Positions 17,670-25,501 of a DNA stretch of 34,119 nt are shown here, in pieces. A model generated the notes under the pieces. That model searched no databases. It was not told where the DNA came from and saw only the letters and a program-made list of their open reading frames with translations. This DNA comes from Aquabacterium sp. (GTDB lineage: Bacteria > Pseudomonadota > Gammaproteobacteria > Burkholderiales > Burkholderiaceae_C), in assembly GCA_023150345.1 (NCBI GenBank), contig JAKLLB010000045.1:1-34119 (forward strand), given 5' to 3'. The translations under genes were made by a program, and so were the position numbers. The stretch's first letter is position 1. The number at the start of each line of letters is the position of its first letter.

Positions 17670-18354
17670 ACAAGCCTGCGATCAGGGCCGACATTGAGAA
17701 CCACTGCGCGGCATAACCGTGGTGGGTGGCGATGTTGTGCGACGGCAGCGCCCACTGACGCTGCAACGAACCTGCTGCCGCCCCGGGCGCGTCGAGTTCG
17801 AGCACCGTCAGCGGTCGCAGGAGCAGCCCGGTCTCGCGCGAGAACGTGGCCAAGTCGAGATTGTGCCGGATCACCCCTGGTTGCGTTGGCGGCGTGCCGA
17901 GTTCCATCAACGGCGAAGGCGGCCAGGCGAGCCGGCCGTGAACCACGACCTCGCCGCCAGGATTCTCGACGGGCTGCACACGCGTTCTGTCGTACGGGTC
18001 TCGGGCAACCCATCCACGCTGGACCAACACGGCATCGCCCGAGCTCAATTCCAGTGGCGTGACCACGGTGAACCCAGGGCGCCCTCGCATCGGGCGGTTC
18101 TCCAGGTAGACCGTGTGCCGATGCAGCCACTGCCCCTGCAGCACGACTCGACGGTGCACCTGGTCCGCGGCTTCGGCCGCAGTGCGGGCCAGCGCAGCCT
18201 GGGGCAACGGCGGCAGTGCGACGCGATGGTCGAGCGCATCTTGCAGTGTCTGCTTGAGCCGTGCGCGCTCGAGCTGCCACCACCCGAGCGCGGCGGTGGT
18301 CGCAGTGGCGAACACCGCCGCCAGCAGCATGACCCACGGTCGCCCACGCATCAT
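17623..18354 (-). CDS. SURF1 family cytochrome oxidase biogenesis protein
   Basis: Assists heme A insertion into oxidase subunit I. 243 residues with the typical hairpin topology: an N-terminal membrane segment (MLLAAVFATATTAALGWWQLERA), a periplasmic domain, and a C-terminal segment (FSMSALIAGLYVWFQVV). SURF1 motifs are LGWWQLERARLK, VYLENRPMRGRPGFTVVTPL, VLVQRGWVARD and, before the last segment, NIATHHGYAAQWFS. The ATG at 18354 starts just before the membrane segment; an adjacent second ATG (18351) is equally possible. Between it and the upstream ctaE gene lies a plus-strand DUF2909 gene, so surf1 may need its own promoter in 18355-18438 or be read from the cox transcript through that gene's antisense. 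Confidence 0.93.
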   Translation of the reverse strand: MMRGRPWVMLLAAVFATATTAALGWWQLERARLKQTLQDALDHRVALPPLPQAALARTAAEAADQVHRRVVLQGQWLHRHTVYLENRPMRGRPGFTVVTPLELSSGDAVLVQRGWVARDPYDRTRVQPVENPGGEVVVHGRLAWPPSPLMELGTPPTQPGVIRHNLDLATFSRETGLLLRPLTVLELDAPGAAAGSLQRQWALPSHNIATHHGYAAQWFSMSALIAGLYVWFQVVQPRRRSAD

Positions 18355-18424
18355 GCGCGCCGCCACGCAGTCACGCAGGCGCCTGTCGATGGCCCTGTGC
18401 ACCACCGGCGGCACCCATGGTGCA

Positions 18425-18430
18425 GATAAT
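18425..18430 (+). promoter_or_regulatory. Start-proximal -10 element (GATAAT) for the DUF2909 gene
   Basis: GATAAT ends eight bases before the ATG at 18439, which would put the transcription start within a base or two of the start codon. No Shine-Dalgarno and no clear -35 are present. Resemblance only. Confidence 0.4.
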
Positions 18431-18438
18431 CGCCGTTC

Positions 18439-18654
18439 ATGAAGACAGCCATTGTGGCGGCCCTGCTGCTCATCGTCGCCGCCCTGTGCGTTGCAGGTGC
18501 GCGCATGCTGCGTCGCCGAGACGGCGACGATCCGCGGTTGATGGCCCGCGCGTTGGCGCTGCGCGTCGGGCTGTCGATCGCGTTGTTCCTGTTCATCCTG
18601 CTGGCCTGGAGACTGGGCTGGATCCAGCCCAGTGGCTTGCCGACCGGACACTGA
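18439..18654 (+). CDS. Twin transmembrane protein, DUF2909 family
   Basis: 71 residues with two hydrophobic segments, AIVAALLLIVAALCVAGARML and LSIALFLFILLAWRLGWIQP, joined by a charged loop (RRRDGDDPRLMARALALR). This is the layout of the DUF2909 twin-membrane-spanning proteins of betaproteobacterial cox loci; their function is not known. It is the only plus-strand gene inside the minus-strand oxidase locus, lying between ctaE (3' end 18730) and surf1 (start 18354). A GATAAT box eight bases before the ATG suggests a leaderless transcript. A role in oxidase assembly is inferred from position only. Confidence 0.85.
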   Translation: MKTAIVAALLLIVAALCVAGARMLRRRDGDDPRLMARALALRVGLSIALFLFILLAWRLGWIQPSGLPTGH

Positions 18655-18729
18655 AGACCCGCTCGAGTGCGGCAGCGCCGCCGCCGATGGACGGCAACAC
18701 GGGTCGGCTGCAGCCGACCGCGCGCTTGG

Positions 18730-19611
18730 TCAGAGCCAGTAGACGGTGATGTACAGGCCGATCCAGACCACGTCGACGAAGTGCCAGTACCACGCCGCAC
18801 CTTCGAACCCGAAGTGTCGGCGCGGCGTGAAGTGGCCCTTCATGAGCCGCAACGTGATGAACAGCAGCATCAGCATGCCCACGAGCACATGGAAGCCATG
18901 GAACCCGGTGAGCATGAAGAAGGTCGAGCCATAGATTCCCGAACTCAGCTTCAGGTTCAGGTCGCGGTAGGCGTGCGCGTACTCGTAGGCCTGCAGGCAC
19001 AGGAAGATCACGCCAAGAGCCACCGTCACCCACATCCAGAACACGGTCGACGCACGCTTGTTGGCGATCAGCGCGTGGTGGGCGATCGTCAACGTGCCGC
19101 CGGAGGTCAGCAGGATCGCCGTATTGATGGTGGGTATCCAGAACGGGCCCATCGTGGTGAACGGCTCCACCGTGCCGGCCGGTGAAGCGGTGCCACCACC
19201 AGCACTGGGCCACACCGCCTTGAAGTCGGGCCACAGCAACTGGTGCTCGAGGTTGCCCAGCATCGGCAAGGCGTGCGACCGAGCCCAATACAGTGCACCG
19301 AAAAACGCGGCGAAGAACATGACTTCGGAGAAGATGAACCAGCTCATGCTCCAGCGGAACGACACGTCCACGCGGTCGGAGTACAGGCCGCCTTCGCTCT
19401 CGCGAATCGCGTCGCCGAACCACGAGTACAGCGTGTAGAGCCAAATCGCCAGACCCAGCAGGAGCGACCACGCGCCCCAGCCGCGTCCGTTCACCCATTG
19501 GCCGGCACCCAGTATCACGAAGAACAGGCCCAGCGCAGCCATGGCCGGGTGCCGCGACGGCCCAGGCACGAAATAGTGGGGTGCGGCCCCTTGTGTCGTT
19601 GCAGCTGACAT
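18730..19611 (-). CDS. ctaE: Cytochrome c oxidase subunit III
   Basis: 293 residues with seven predicted membrane segments; the structural core subunit III of the aa3-type proton-pumping oxidase. Characteristic stretches are YFVPGPSRHPAMAALGLFF, DVSFRWSMSWFIFSEVMFFA (with the conserved membrane-embedded Glu), the AYEYAHAY segment, STFFMLTGFHGFHVLVG, and a WYWHFVDVVWIGLYITVYWL ending. The family is complete and without lesions. A strong Shine-Dalgarno (TAGGAGAA) precedes the ATG at 19611 by about eight bases. It follows the DUF2970 gene by 55 bases. Confidence 0.97.
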   Translation of the reverse strand: MSAATTQGAAPHYFVPGPSRHPAMAALGLFFVILGAGQWVNGRGWGAWSLLLGLAIWLYTLYSWFGDAIRESEGGLYSDRVDVSFRWSMSWFIFSEVMFFAAFFGALYWARSHALPMLGNLEHQLLWPDFKAVWPSAGGGTASPAGTVEPFTTMGPFWIPTINTAILLTSGGTLTIAHHALIANKRASTVFWMWVTVALGVIFLCLQAYEYAHAYRDLNLKLSSGIYGSTFFMLTGFHGFHVLVGMLMLLFITLRLMKGHFTPRRHFGFEGAAWYWHFVDVVWIGLYITVYWL

Positions 19612-19666
19612 CTGCTCGTTCTCCTAGACCAACCGATCAAGTCTCTCTTTGGGGACGGGCGCCAGC

Positions 19667-19897
19667 TCAGCGCGCGACCCCGCTATTCACCACCCAGCTC
19701 ACCAGGACGACCAGTCCAACAACGAAGGCGGCCGCACCCAGCAACCCTGCCACCACCACGTGCAGCGGATTGAGTCGGCCGGCATCGCGCTCGAGATCGG
19801 CCGATCGGCGAACGCCGAAAAAGCTCCAGGCCACCGCCCGGAACGTCTGCCAGGGTGACGCCGGTCTCTGCACGGCCTGGCGCAAGTCGGTGGTCAT
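19667..19897 (-). CDS. DUF2970 small membrane protein
   Basis: 76 residues starting MTTDLRQAVQRP. The N-terminal part (SPWQTFRAVAWSFFGVRRSADLERD) is the conserved DUF2970 motif, followed by one strong hydrophobic segment (LHVVVAGLLGAAAFVVGLVVLV). Function is unknown; members occur between ctaG and ctaE in betaproteobacterial oxidase operons, as here. GGGAGAGG lies directly before the ATG at 19897 and settles the start against a longer frame beginning at 19990. Confidence 0.9.
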   Translation of the reverse strand: MTTDLRQAVQRPASPWQTFRAVAWSFFGVRRSADLERDAGRLNPLHVVVAGLLGAAAFVVGLVVLVSWVVNSGVAR

Positions 19898-19967
19898 CGC
19901 CTCTCCCGTCGCGAACGCCCCGCGGCCCGCCACCAGGCGCAATCGGCAAAGCGCTGCGACCTGCGGC

Positions 19968-20594
19968 TCATGAGCGCACCTGTTCGGCATTGACAGCCAC
20001 CGGCTTCGGCGCGGCCGGCGTCTTGCCGCCTACCTCGAAAAAGGTATAGGACAGCGTGATCGTCGTCACGTCGCGCGGCAGCTTCGGATCGACGTAGAAC
20101 ACCACCGGCCATTGACGGGACTCACCGGGTGCCAGCTGGTACTCGTTGAAGCAGAAGCACTCGAGCTTGTTGAAGTGCGGCGAGGCTTGTTTCGGCGCAT
20201 AGCTCGGGATGGCCTGCGCCGCCATCGCACGGTCCTGCACATTGCGGAACTCGTACATCACGGTCGCCATTTCGCCCGGATGCACCTGCACCGAGCGCAC
20301 AGCAGGCTTGAACTCCCAAGGTCCACGCGCGTTCGCGTCGAACTCCACGGTGATACGGCGCGAGGTGTCAACCTGGGTGTTCGTGCCGGCATCGCGGCGC
20401 CCGGCCTTGCCACCGGAGGCGACCTGCTCGCTGAGCGACAACACGTTGATGCCCAGCGCATCACAGATGGTCCGATACATCGGCACCAGCGCATAGCCAA
20501 AGCCGAACATGCCGACGACCACCACCGATAGCCGCGCCAGCATTCTGCGGTTGTCCTGGCGCAAAGCCGTCCACCAAGTCGATGTCCGCATCAT
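19968..20594 (-). CDS. ctaG: Cytochrome c oxidase assembly protein CtaG/Cox11
   Basis: Inserts copper into the CuB site of oxidase subunit I. 208 residues: a short cytoplasmic N-terminus, one membrane anchor (LSVVVVGMFGFGYALVPMYR), and a periplasmic immunoglobulin-like domain. The copper-binding motif ECFCFNEYQL is intact, as are VPMYRTICDALGIN and VVFYVDPKLP. The start may be either of two adjacent ATG codons (20594 or 20591). It begins 39 bases after the 40-residue assembly gene and is followed by DUF2970 after 70 bases, consistent with one operon. Confidence 0.96.
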   Translation of the reverse strand: MMRTSTWWTALRQDNRRMLARLSVVVVGMFGFGYALVPMYRTICDALGINVLSLSEQVASGGKAGRRDAGTNTQVDTSRRITVEFDANARGPWEFKPAVRSVQVHPGEMATVMYEFRNVQDRAMAAQAIPSYAPKQASPHFNKLECFCFNEYQLAPGESRQWPVVFYVDPKLPRDVTTITLSYTFFEVGGKTPAAPKPVAVNAEQVRS

Positions 20595-20633
20595 GGTCTG
20601 CCTGCCGCCGGGGAAGATTGCGGGCGGCTCGGT

Positions 20634-20756
20634 CTAGCGGCCAAACAGGGTGAACTGGGCGATGAAGCCCAATCCGAAGGCGAAGGCCACCGACGCCAGA
20701 ACCAGCGCCAGCTTCAGGTTGGCCCGGCGTTGCGTGGCTGCAGTGCGCGCGTCCAT
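20634..20756 (-). CDS. Cytochrome oxidase small assembly protein (40 residues)
   Basis: A 40-residue protein, MDARTAATQRRANLKLALVL and onward, with one membrane segment (LALVLASVAFAFGLGFIAQF). It sits 19 bases after ctaD and before ctaG, exactly where betaproteobacterial operons encode such a small assembly protein. A clear Shine-Dalgarno (GGGAGAG) lies just before the ATG at 20756, which supports this short start over the longer open frame. The molecular role is not established. Confidence 0.85.
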   Translation of the reverse strand: MDARTAATQRRANLKLALVLASVAFAFGLGFIAQFTLFGR

Positions 20757-20775
20757 ATCGCTCTCCCTGCGAAGT

Positions 20776-22410
20776 TCAGCCCACCACGCGGGTGGCGGTG
20801 GCGTCGAGCTTGGGCGGCGTCTCGAACGAGTGCCACGGCGCCGGCGAGGGGATCTCCCACTCCAGCCCTTCGGCCCCGTCCCAGGGCTTCTGAGCCGCAC
20901 GCTGCCCGTGGCCGCGCATCATCGGCACCACCACGAACAGGAAGAAGTAGACCTGTGCCAATCCGAAGGCCAGCGCACCGAACGAGGCCAACATGTTGAA
21001 GTCGGTGAACTGCATCGGGTAGTCGGCGTAGCGGCGCGGCATGCCGGCCAGACCGAGGAAGTGCATCGGGAAGAAGGTGACGTTGAACGCGATCAGCGAC
21101 CACCAGAAGTGCAGCTTGCCGCGGAACTCGGAGTACATCACGCCAGTCCACTTCGGCCCCCAGTAGTACACGCCGGCGAACAGCGCAAACAGCGAGCCCG
21201 CGACCAGCACGTAGTGGAAGTGCGCCACCACGTAGTAGGTGTCCTGGATCTGGATGTCGATCGGCGCCATCGCGCAGATCAGACCGGTGAAACCACCCAT
21301 CGTGAACACGAAGATGAAGCCCACGGCCCACAGCATCGGGGTCTCGAAAGTCATGGAGCCCTTCCACATGGTGGCCACCCAATTGAAGATCTTCACGCCG
21401 GTGGGAACCGCGATCAGCATCGTGGCATACATGAAGAACAGCTGCCCGGTCACCGGCATGCCGGTGGCGTACATGTGGTGGGCCCAGACGATGAACGACA
21501 GGATCGCTATCGACGCGGTGGCGTACACCATCGATGTGTAGCCGAACAGCTTCTTGCGGGCGAATGCCGGCACGATGGCGCTGATGATCCCGAAAGCGGG
21601 CAGGATCATGATGTAGACCTCGGGGTGCCCGAAGAACCAGAAGATGTGCTGGTACATGATCGGGTCGCCACCGCCGGACGGGGTGAAGAAGCTGGTTCCG
21701 AAGTGCCGATCGGTCAGGGTCATCGTGATCGCACCGGCGAGCACCGGCATCACCGCGATCAGCAGATAGGCCGTGATCAGCCAGGTCCAGGCGAACAGCG
21801 GCATCTTCATCAGCGTCATGCCAGGCGCGCGCATGTTCAGGATGGTGACGATGATGTTGATCGAGCCCATGATCGAACTCGCACCCATGATGTGCATCGC
21901 GAAGATGGCGGCGTCCATGGACGGCCCCATCTGAAGCGTCAACGGTGCATAGAGTGTCCAACCCGCGGCCGGAGCGCCACCGGGCATGAAGAACGAGCCA
22001 GCCAGGATCAGTGCAGCCGGAATCAGCAGCCAGAAGCTGAGGTTGTTCATGCGGGCAAAGGCCATGTCCGCGGCGCCGATCTGCATCGGGATCAGCCAGT
22101 TCGCGAAGCCGACGAACGCCGGCATGATGGCGCCGAACACCATGATCAACCCGTGCATCGTCGTGAACTGGTTGAACAGCTCCGGGTTGAAATACTGCAA
22201 CCCGGGCTGGAACAACTCGGCCCGGATGCACAGCGCGAGCACGCCGCCGATCATCAGCATCGCGAACGAGAACAACAGGTACATCGTGCCGATGTCCTTG
22301 TGGTTGGTCGCGAACACCCACCGCCGCCAACCCGGCAGCGGCCCATGGTGATCATGCTCGTGGTCGTGCCCGGGCGAGTGGGCGCCGTGGTGCGGAAGGA
22401 CTGCGCTCAT
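20776..22410 (-). CDS. ctaD: Cytochrome c oxidase subunit I, aa3-type
   Basis: Catalytic heme-copper subunit, 544 residues, twelve predicted membrane segments. The low-spin heme ligand lies in [15 protein letters not shown]. The CuB and cross-link motif is [17 protein letters not shown] (His-Pro-Glu-Val-Tyr), with the CuB pair in [12 protein letters not shown] and the heme pair in [33 protein letters not shown] and the Glu of HPEVY place it in type A1 with intact D and K channels. An unusual feature is a His/Asp/Gly-rich N-terminus (residues 7-22, [16 protein letters not shown]) that could bind metal. The start follows an AAGG Shine-Dalgarno, 40 bases after ctaC. Confidence 0.98.
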   Translation of the reverse strand: MSAVLPHHGAHSPGHDHEHDHHGPLPGWRRWVFATNHKDIGTMYLLFSFAMLMIGGVLALCIRAELFQPGLQYFNPELFNQFTTMHGLIMVFGAIMPAFVGFANWLIPMQIGAADMAFARMNNLSFWLLIPAALILAGSFFMPGGAPAAGWTLYAPLTLQMGPSMDAAIFAMHIMGASSIMGSINIIVTILNMRAPGMTLMKMPLFAWTWLITAYLLIAVMPVLAGAITMTLTDRHFGTSFFTPSGGGDPIMYQHIFWFFGHPEVYIMILPAFGIISAIVPAFARKKLFGYTSMVYATASIAILSFIVWAHHMYATGMPVTGQLFFMYATMLIAVPTGVKIFNWVATMWKGSMTFETPMLWAVGFIFVFTMGGFTGLICAMAPIDIQIQDTYYVVAHFHYVLVAGSLFALFAGVYYWGPKWTGVMYSEFRGKLHFWWSLIAFNVTFFPMHFLGLAGMPRRYADYPMQFTDFNMLASFGALAFGLAQVYFFLFVVVPMMRGHGQRAAQKPWDGAEGLEWEIPSPAPWHSFETPPKLDATATRVVG

Positions 22411-22450
22411 GGGCGGGACCTTGTCGGGATGTCGATGGGTGGACGGTGAG

Positions 22451-23623
22451 TCACGGCCGCGCGGACGCGATCTCGGCCGGCTGGACGATCTGGCCTGTCT
22501 TGTTCGTCCAGCTGTTCTTGGTGTAGGTGATCACCGCAGCCAATTCGGTGTCGGACAGTTGCTTCCAGGCCGGCATCGCGCCATTGGCGCGTCCCTTGAG
22601 CAGCACGTCGATCTGCTTGGCGCGGTCGGCGTCCAGGACGATCGCCGATCCATCCAGCGCCTTGATGGGCCCGGCACCGCGGCCGGCAGGACCATGGCAG
22701 GCGGCGCAGTTGGCCGCGTAGACCTTGGAGCCGCGAGCGACGAGGTCGTCGATCGTCCAGGTCTTCTTCGGATCGTCGGCACGAGCGGCCAGCGCCTGCT
22801 TCTGCTCATCCACCCATCGCGCATAGTCCTGCGCCGCCAGCACACGCACATGAATCGGCATGTAGGCGTGCTCCTTGCCACACAGCTCGGCACACTGGCC
22901 GTAGTAGTCGCCCGTCTTCTCGGCGCGGAACCAAGTGTCGCGCACGAACCCCGGGATCGCGTCTTGCTTGACCGCGAAGGCTGGAACCATCCAGGCATGG
23001 ATGACGTCGTTGGCCGTGGTGATGATGCGCACCTTGCGATCGACCGGCACCACCAGCGGGTTGTCCACCTTCAACAGGTAGTTGTCCCCGGCGGGCTTTC
23101 CGGCGTCGGACATCTGCCGGTGGGTCACATCGAGCGCCGACAGGAAGCTGATGCCCTCGCCCTCGCCCTTCAAGTAGTCGTAGCCCCACTTCCACTGGTA
23201 CCCGGTTGCCTTGATGGTGAGGTCGGCATTGCTCGTGTCCTTCATCGCCACCACGGTGCGTGTGGCCGCCATGCCCATCGCGACCACGATGATGAACGGC
23301 ACCACCGTCCACGCGATTTCGACAGCCACGCTTTCGTGGAAGTGGGCGGCGCGGTGCCCGACCGAGCGGCGATGCTTGATGATCGAATAGAACATCACAC
23401 CGAAGACCGCGACAAAGATCACGGCACACACCACCAGCATGAAGTTGTGCAAGCCCTGCACTTCGGTCGCTATGCGGGTGACGGGCGGGGGCAGGTCGAT
23501 CTGGTTGCGTGCCGGCCCACCCGGAAGGTCGCCCACCGCCCATGCTGCCTGGGCAGCCCAAGCGAGTGCCCCCCCTGCCCCTGCGGCGGCCCGGCGCCGC
23601 CAATGCGTCAACGTCTTATCCAT
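22451..23623 (-). CDS. ctaC: Cytochrome c oxidase subunit II with fused C-terminal cytochrome c domain
   Basis: 390 residues. A signal segment (about 1-29) and two membrane spans ([38 protein letters not shown]) are followed by the periplasmic cupredoxin domain. The CuA ligands are complete: C244 and C248 in [15 protein letters not shown]252 and M255, with the upstream His in [10 protein letters not shown] class I cytochrome c domain follows, with heme attachment CAACH (C306, C309, H310) and a likely Met ligand in NGAMPAW. Such a fusion is the caa3-like arrangement. The ATG at 23623 is preferred since it gives a proper signal peptide; the ribosome binding site is weak. It is the first gene of the oxidase cluster. 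Confidence 0.96.
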   Translation of the reverse strand: MDKTLTHWRRRAAAGAGGALAWAAQAAWAVGDLPGGPARNQIDLPPPVTRIATEVQGLHNFMLVVCAVIFVAVFGVMFYSIIKHRRSVGHRAAHFHESVAVEIAWTVVPFIIVVAMGMAATRTVVAMKDTSNADLTIKATGYQWKWGYDYLKGEGEGISFLSALDVTHRQMSDAGKPAGDNYLLKVDNPLVVPVDRKVRIITTANDVIHAWMVPAFAVKQDAIPGFVRDTWFRAEKTGDYYGQCAELCGKEHAYMPIHVRVLAAQDYARWVDEQKQALAARADDPKKTWTIDDLVARGSKVYAANCAACHGPAGRGAGPIKALDGSAIVLDADRAKQIDVLLKGRANGAMPAWKQLSDTELAAVITYTKNSWTNKTGQIVQPAEIASARP

Positions 23624-23763
23624 TATCAAGATCTGCTTTCGTGACGGGTGTCCCAGCGAAACTGCGCATGCAGCCACCCCGGGCGACTGGATGTCCTCGT
23701 AGCCAGGTCGCACTGTAGGCGAAGCGCCAACCAACCTGACTTGGGGCAAGGACCGATGGGTTT

Positions 23764-23807
23764 GCCGCTTGATTCGTGGTCGAGTTTTAATCTAACTCAA
23801 CAGCGGC
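23764..23807. promoter_or_regulatory. Nested inverted repeat in the ctaC upstream region
   Basis: Between the methyltransferase stop (23822) and the ctaC start (23623), about 200 bases hold no gene. In the AT-richer part GCCGCT (23764-23769) pairs with AGCGGC (23802-23807), and inside them GAGTT (23782-23786) pairs with AACTC (23794-23798). The structure lies where either a terminator for the methyltransferase or a regulatory site for the cox operon would be. No T-tract follows, and no standard promoter was identified with confidence. Confidence 0.4.
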
Positions 23808-23821
23808 ATTCTAGCGAAGCG

Positions 23822-24724
23822 CTAGGAATTTGGCAGGCGCCGCCGCGAAGGCAAATTGCTGCGCAGTTCATCGAGCCCAACGCGCACAGGCTCGCCGACA
23901 GCTGCACGATGTTGTCCGCGCACGGCGTGCCCGTACACCACCTCGATGCTCATGACGATGCGACCCTGCGGGTCGGCCGCTTGCGAGAGCGATGTCTCCA
24001 GCGCATGCCGCCAGGCGCGGGTGCGCATCCCCGCATATCGGGTGACCGCGATGTTGCCGCCCCACTGGCGCAGTTCCGCCAGCAGCGCGGCGGGCGACGA
24101 CCAACTCAGGCGCAGCACTTCCTGGTCCATGACCGGGTCATCGAATCCGTGCTGCACCAGTTCATCTCCGATGTCGTGCATGTCGACATAGGGCGGATGT
24201 GGTGCGGGCCACCCCTGTGCCGCGTAGATGGCGCGCAATTCGCGCAGGGTGTCGGGCCCGAGCGTGGCGAACATCAGCACACCGCGCGGGGCCAGCGCAC
24301 GGTGCCAACGGCCCAGCAGCGCGTCGGGATCGTCGCTCGCATGCCACACCATGTTGGCGAACAGCATGCCCGCGGCTGCAGGCACGACGTCGGTCTCGAG
24401 CACGACCGCGGCTTCGGCAGCGCGTTGACCGCGCCAATTCCACCAGGGTCGGCGCAGCGCGTCGCGGCTGCGGGCGAGCAGTTCGGCATCGGGCTCGACG
24501 ACGACCCGCTGCGCCTGGGGCCACACGCGCGCCACTTCGCTGGCGCCGCCACCGAGGAACCCGCCCCAGTCGAGCCACTGGCCCGGTGGTTGGCGCAGAA
24601 CCTGCAGCCGCTCGGCCAGGCGCCGCGCGACCTCGCGATGCAACCAGGGCGGCTCGTCGGCGGCAGCCAACCGCCGGCGCACGCGGGCCACCGCTCGCGG
24701 ATCGACAGACGAAGGCGCCACCAT
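23822..24724 (-). CDS. BioC/NDUFAF5-like methyltransferase-fold protein
   Basis: 300 residues with a class I methyltransferase-like plan. The motif I position reads WLDWGGFLGGGASEVARVWP, where classic enzymes have DxGxGxG, so the cofactor loop is unusual. Later parts match the BioC/NDUFAF5 group: LFANMVWHASDDPDALL, LAPRGVLMFATLGPDTLREL, and PPYVDMHDIGDELVQHGF. BioC methylates malonyl-ACP in biotin synthesis; this divergent form may do something else and no other bio gene is in the window. The ATG at 24724 is the only sensible start. There is no Shine-Dalgarno, and a TATACT box lies seven bases before it, so a leaderless transcript is likely. It is divergent from comF with 21 bases between start codons. 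Confidence 0.82.
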   Translation of the reverse strand: MVAPSSVDPRAVARVRRRLAAADEPPWLHREVARRLAERLQVLRQPPGQWLDWGGFLGGGASEVARVWPQAQRVVVEPDAELLARSRDALRRPWWNWRGQRAAEAAVVLETDVVPAAAGMLFANMVWHASDDPDALLGRWHRALAPRGVLMFATLGPDTLRELRAIYAAQGWPAPHPPYVDMHDIGDELVQHGFDDPVMDQEVLRLSWSSPAALLAELRQWGGNIAVTRYAGMRTRAWRHALETSLSQAADPQGRIVMSIEVVYGHAVRGQHRAAVGEPVRVGLDELRSNLPSRRRLPNS

Positions 24725-24731
24725 GCGGGGC

Positions 24732-24739
24732 AGTATATT
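24732..24739. promoter_or_regulatory. Overlapping divergent -10 elements between the methyltransferase and comF
   Basis: On the minus strand TATACT (24737 to 24732) ends seven bases before the ATG at 24724. On the plus strand TATATT (24734-24739) ends six bases before the ATG at 24746. The two boxes share TATA. Both predict transcription starting at or next to the start codon. Only 21 bases separate the two start codons, so the promoters must overlap or lie in the opposite gene. No -35 boxes are recognisable. Confidence 0.5.
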
Positions 24740-24745
24740 GAGCCG

Positions 24746-25483
24746 ATGGTGCCCCGACTTGCCGCATGGACCGCCAGCCACCTGCGAAGTGCGCTCGGCG
24801 GTCCATGCCTGCTGTGTCGTGAGTGGCCGGCCCGGGTGCTGTGCGCCAGCTGTCACGACCAGGCCACGCAGCCGCTGCCGCGCTGCCCGCGATGTGCGGC
24901 CCGCGTCGCAACGCCGGGCGCGTGCTGCGCAGCGTGCCTGCTCGAGCCACCACCGCTGGACCGCAGCGTGACGGTGGCCGACTACGGGCACCCTTGGAAT
25001 CGGCTGATCCCCGAGTTCAAGTTCCAAGGGCGTGTCGAGCTGGCCGCATGGATGGCGCGTGTGCTGGCCGACGCCGTCAGCCGCGACGGTACTGCGATGC
25101 CCGACTGGATCGTCCCGATCCCGCTGGGTCCGAAACGGCTGCGCGAGCGGGGCTACAACCAGGCCTGGGAGCTCGCCCGGCGAGTGGCGCGCCACCTGGG
25201 ATTGCCCGGCCAAGCCGACGTGCTGGCACGGCTGGTGGACACCCCCCACCAGGTGGGCGCATCACGCGAAGAGCGCCATCGCAATTTGGCGCAGGCGCTG
25301 ATCGTCGAGCCCCGCTGGATCGGGCCGATGAGGGGCCGCCGAGTGGCCTTGGTCGATGACGTGGTGACCACCGGTGCCACGGTGGCCGCGGCAGCCCGGG
25401 TTCTGCGGCAGGCCGGCGCCGCCGAGGTCCAGGCATGGATGCTCGCGCGCACACCGCCGCCGGCAGCGGCTCACACGGCGTGA
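24746..25483 (+). CDS. ComF family phosphoribosyltransferase-like protein
   Basis: 245 residues. The N-terminus holds four Cys pairs of a zinc-ribbon type: CLLC, CASC, CPRC and CCAAC. The C-terminal half is a type I phosphoribosyltransferase fold with the loop VALVDDVVTTGATV and the ComF signature VPIPLGPKRLRERGYNQAWE. ComF is needed for DNA uptake in competent bacteria, and related proteins are widespread with unclear role. No other competence genes are in the window. The ATG at 24746 is the first that precedes the Cys-rich part; no Shine-Dalgarno, consistent with the start-proximal -10. trmL follows after 18 bases. Confidence 0.92.
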   Translation: MVPRLAAWTASHLRSALGGPCLLCREWPARVLCASCHDQATQPLPRCPRCAARVATPGACCAACLLEPPPLDRSVTVADYGHPWNRLIPEFKFQGRVELAAWMARVLADAVSRDGTAMPDWIVPIPLGPKRLRERGYNQAWELARRVARHLGLPGQADVLARLVDTPHQVGASREERHRNLAQALIVEPRWIGPMRGRRVALVDDVVTTGATVAAAARVLRQAGAAEVQAWMLARTPPPAAAHTA

Positions 25484-25501
25484 GGCCACAATCGCCGCGT
25501 C

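Noticed and set aside
20650-22449. Long plus-strand frame opposite ctaD, and another minus-strand frame overlapping it (20714-22330)
   Set aside because: ctaD in the chosen frame carries every oxidase ligand. The other frames give His/Arg/Asp-rich low-complexity translations.
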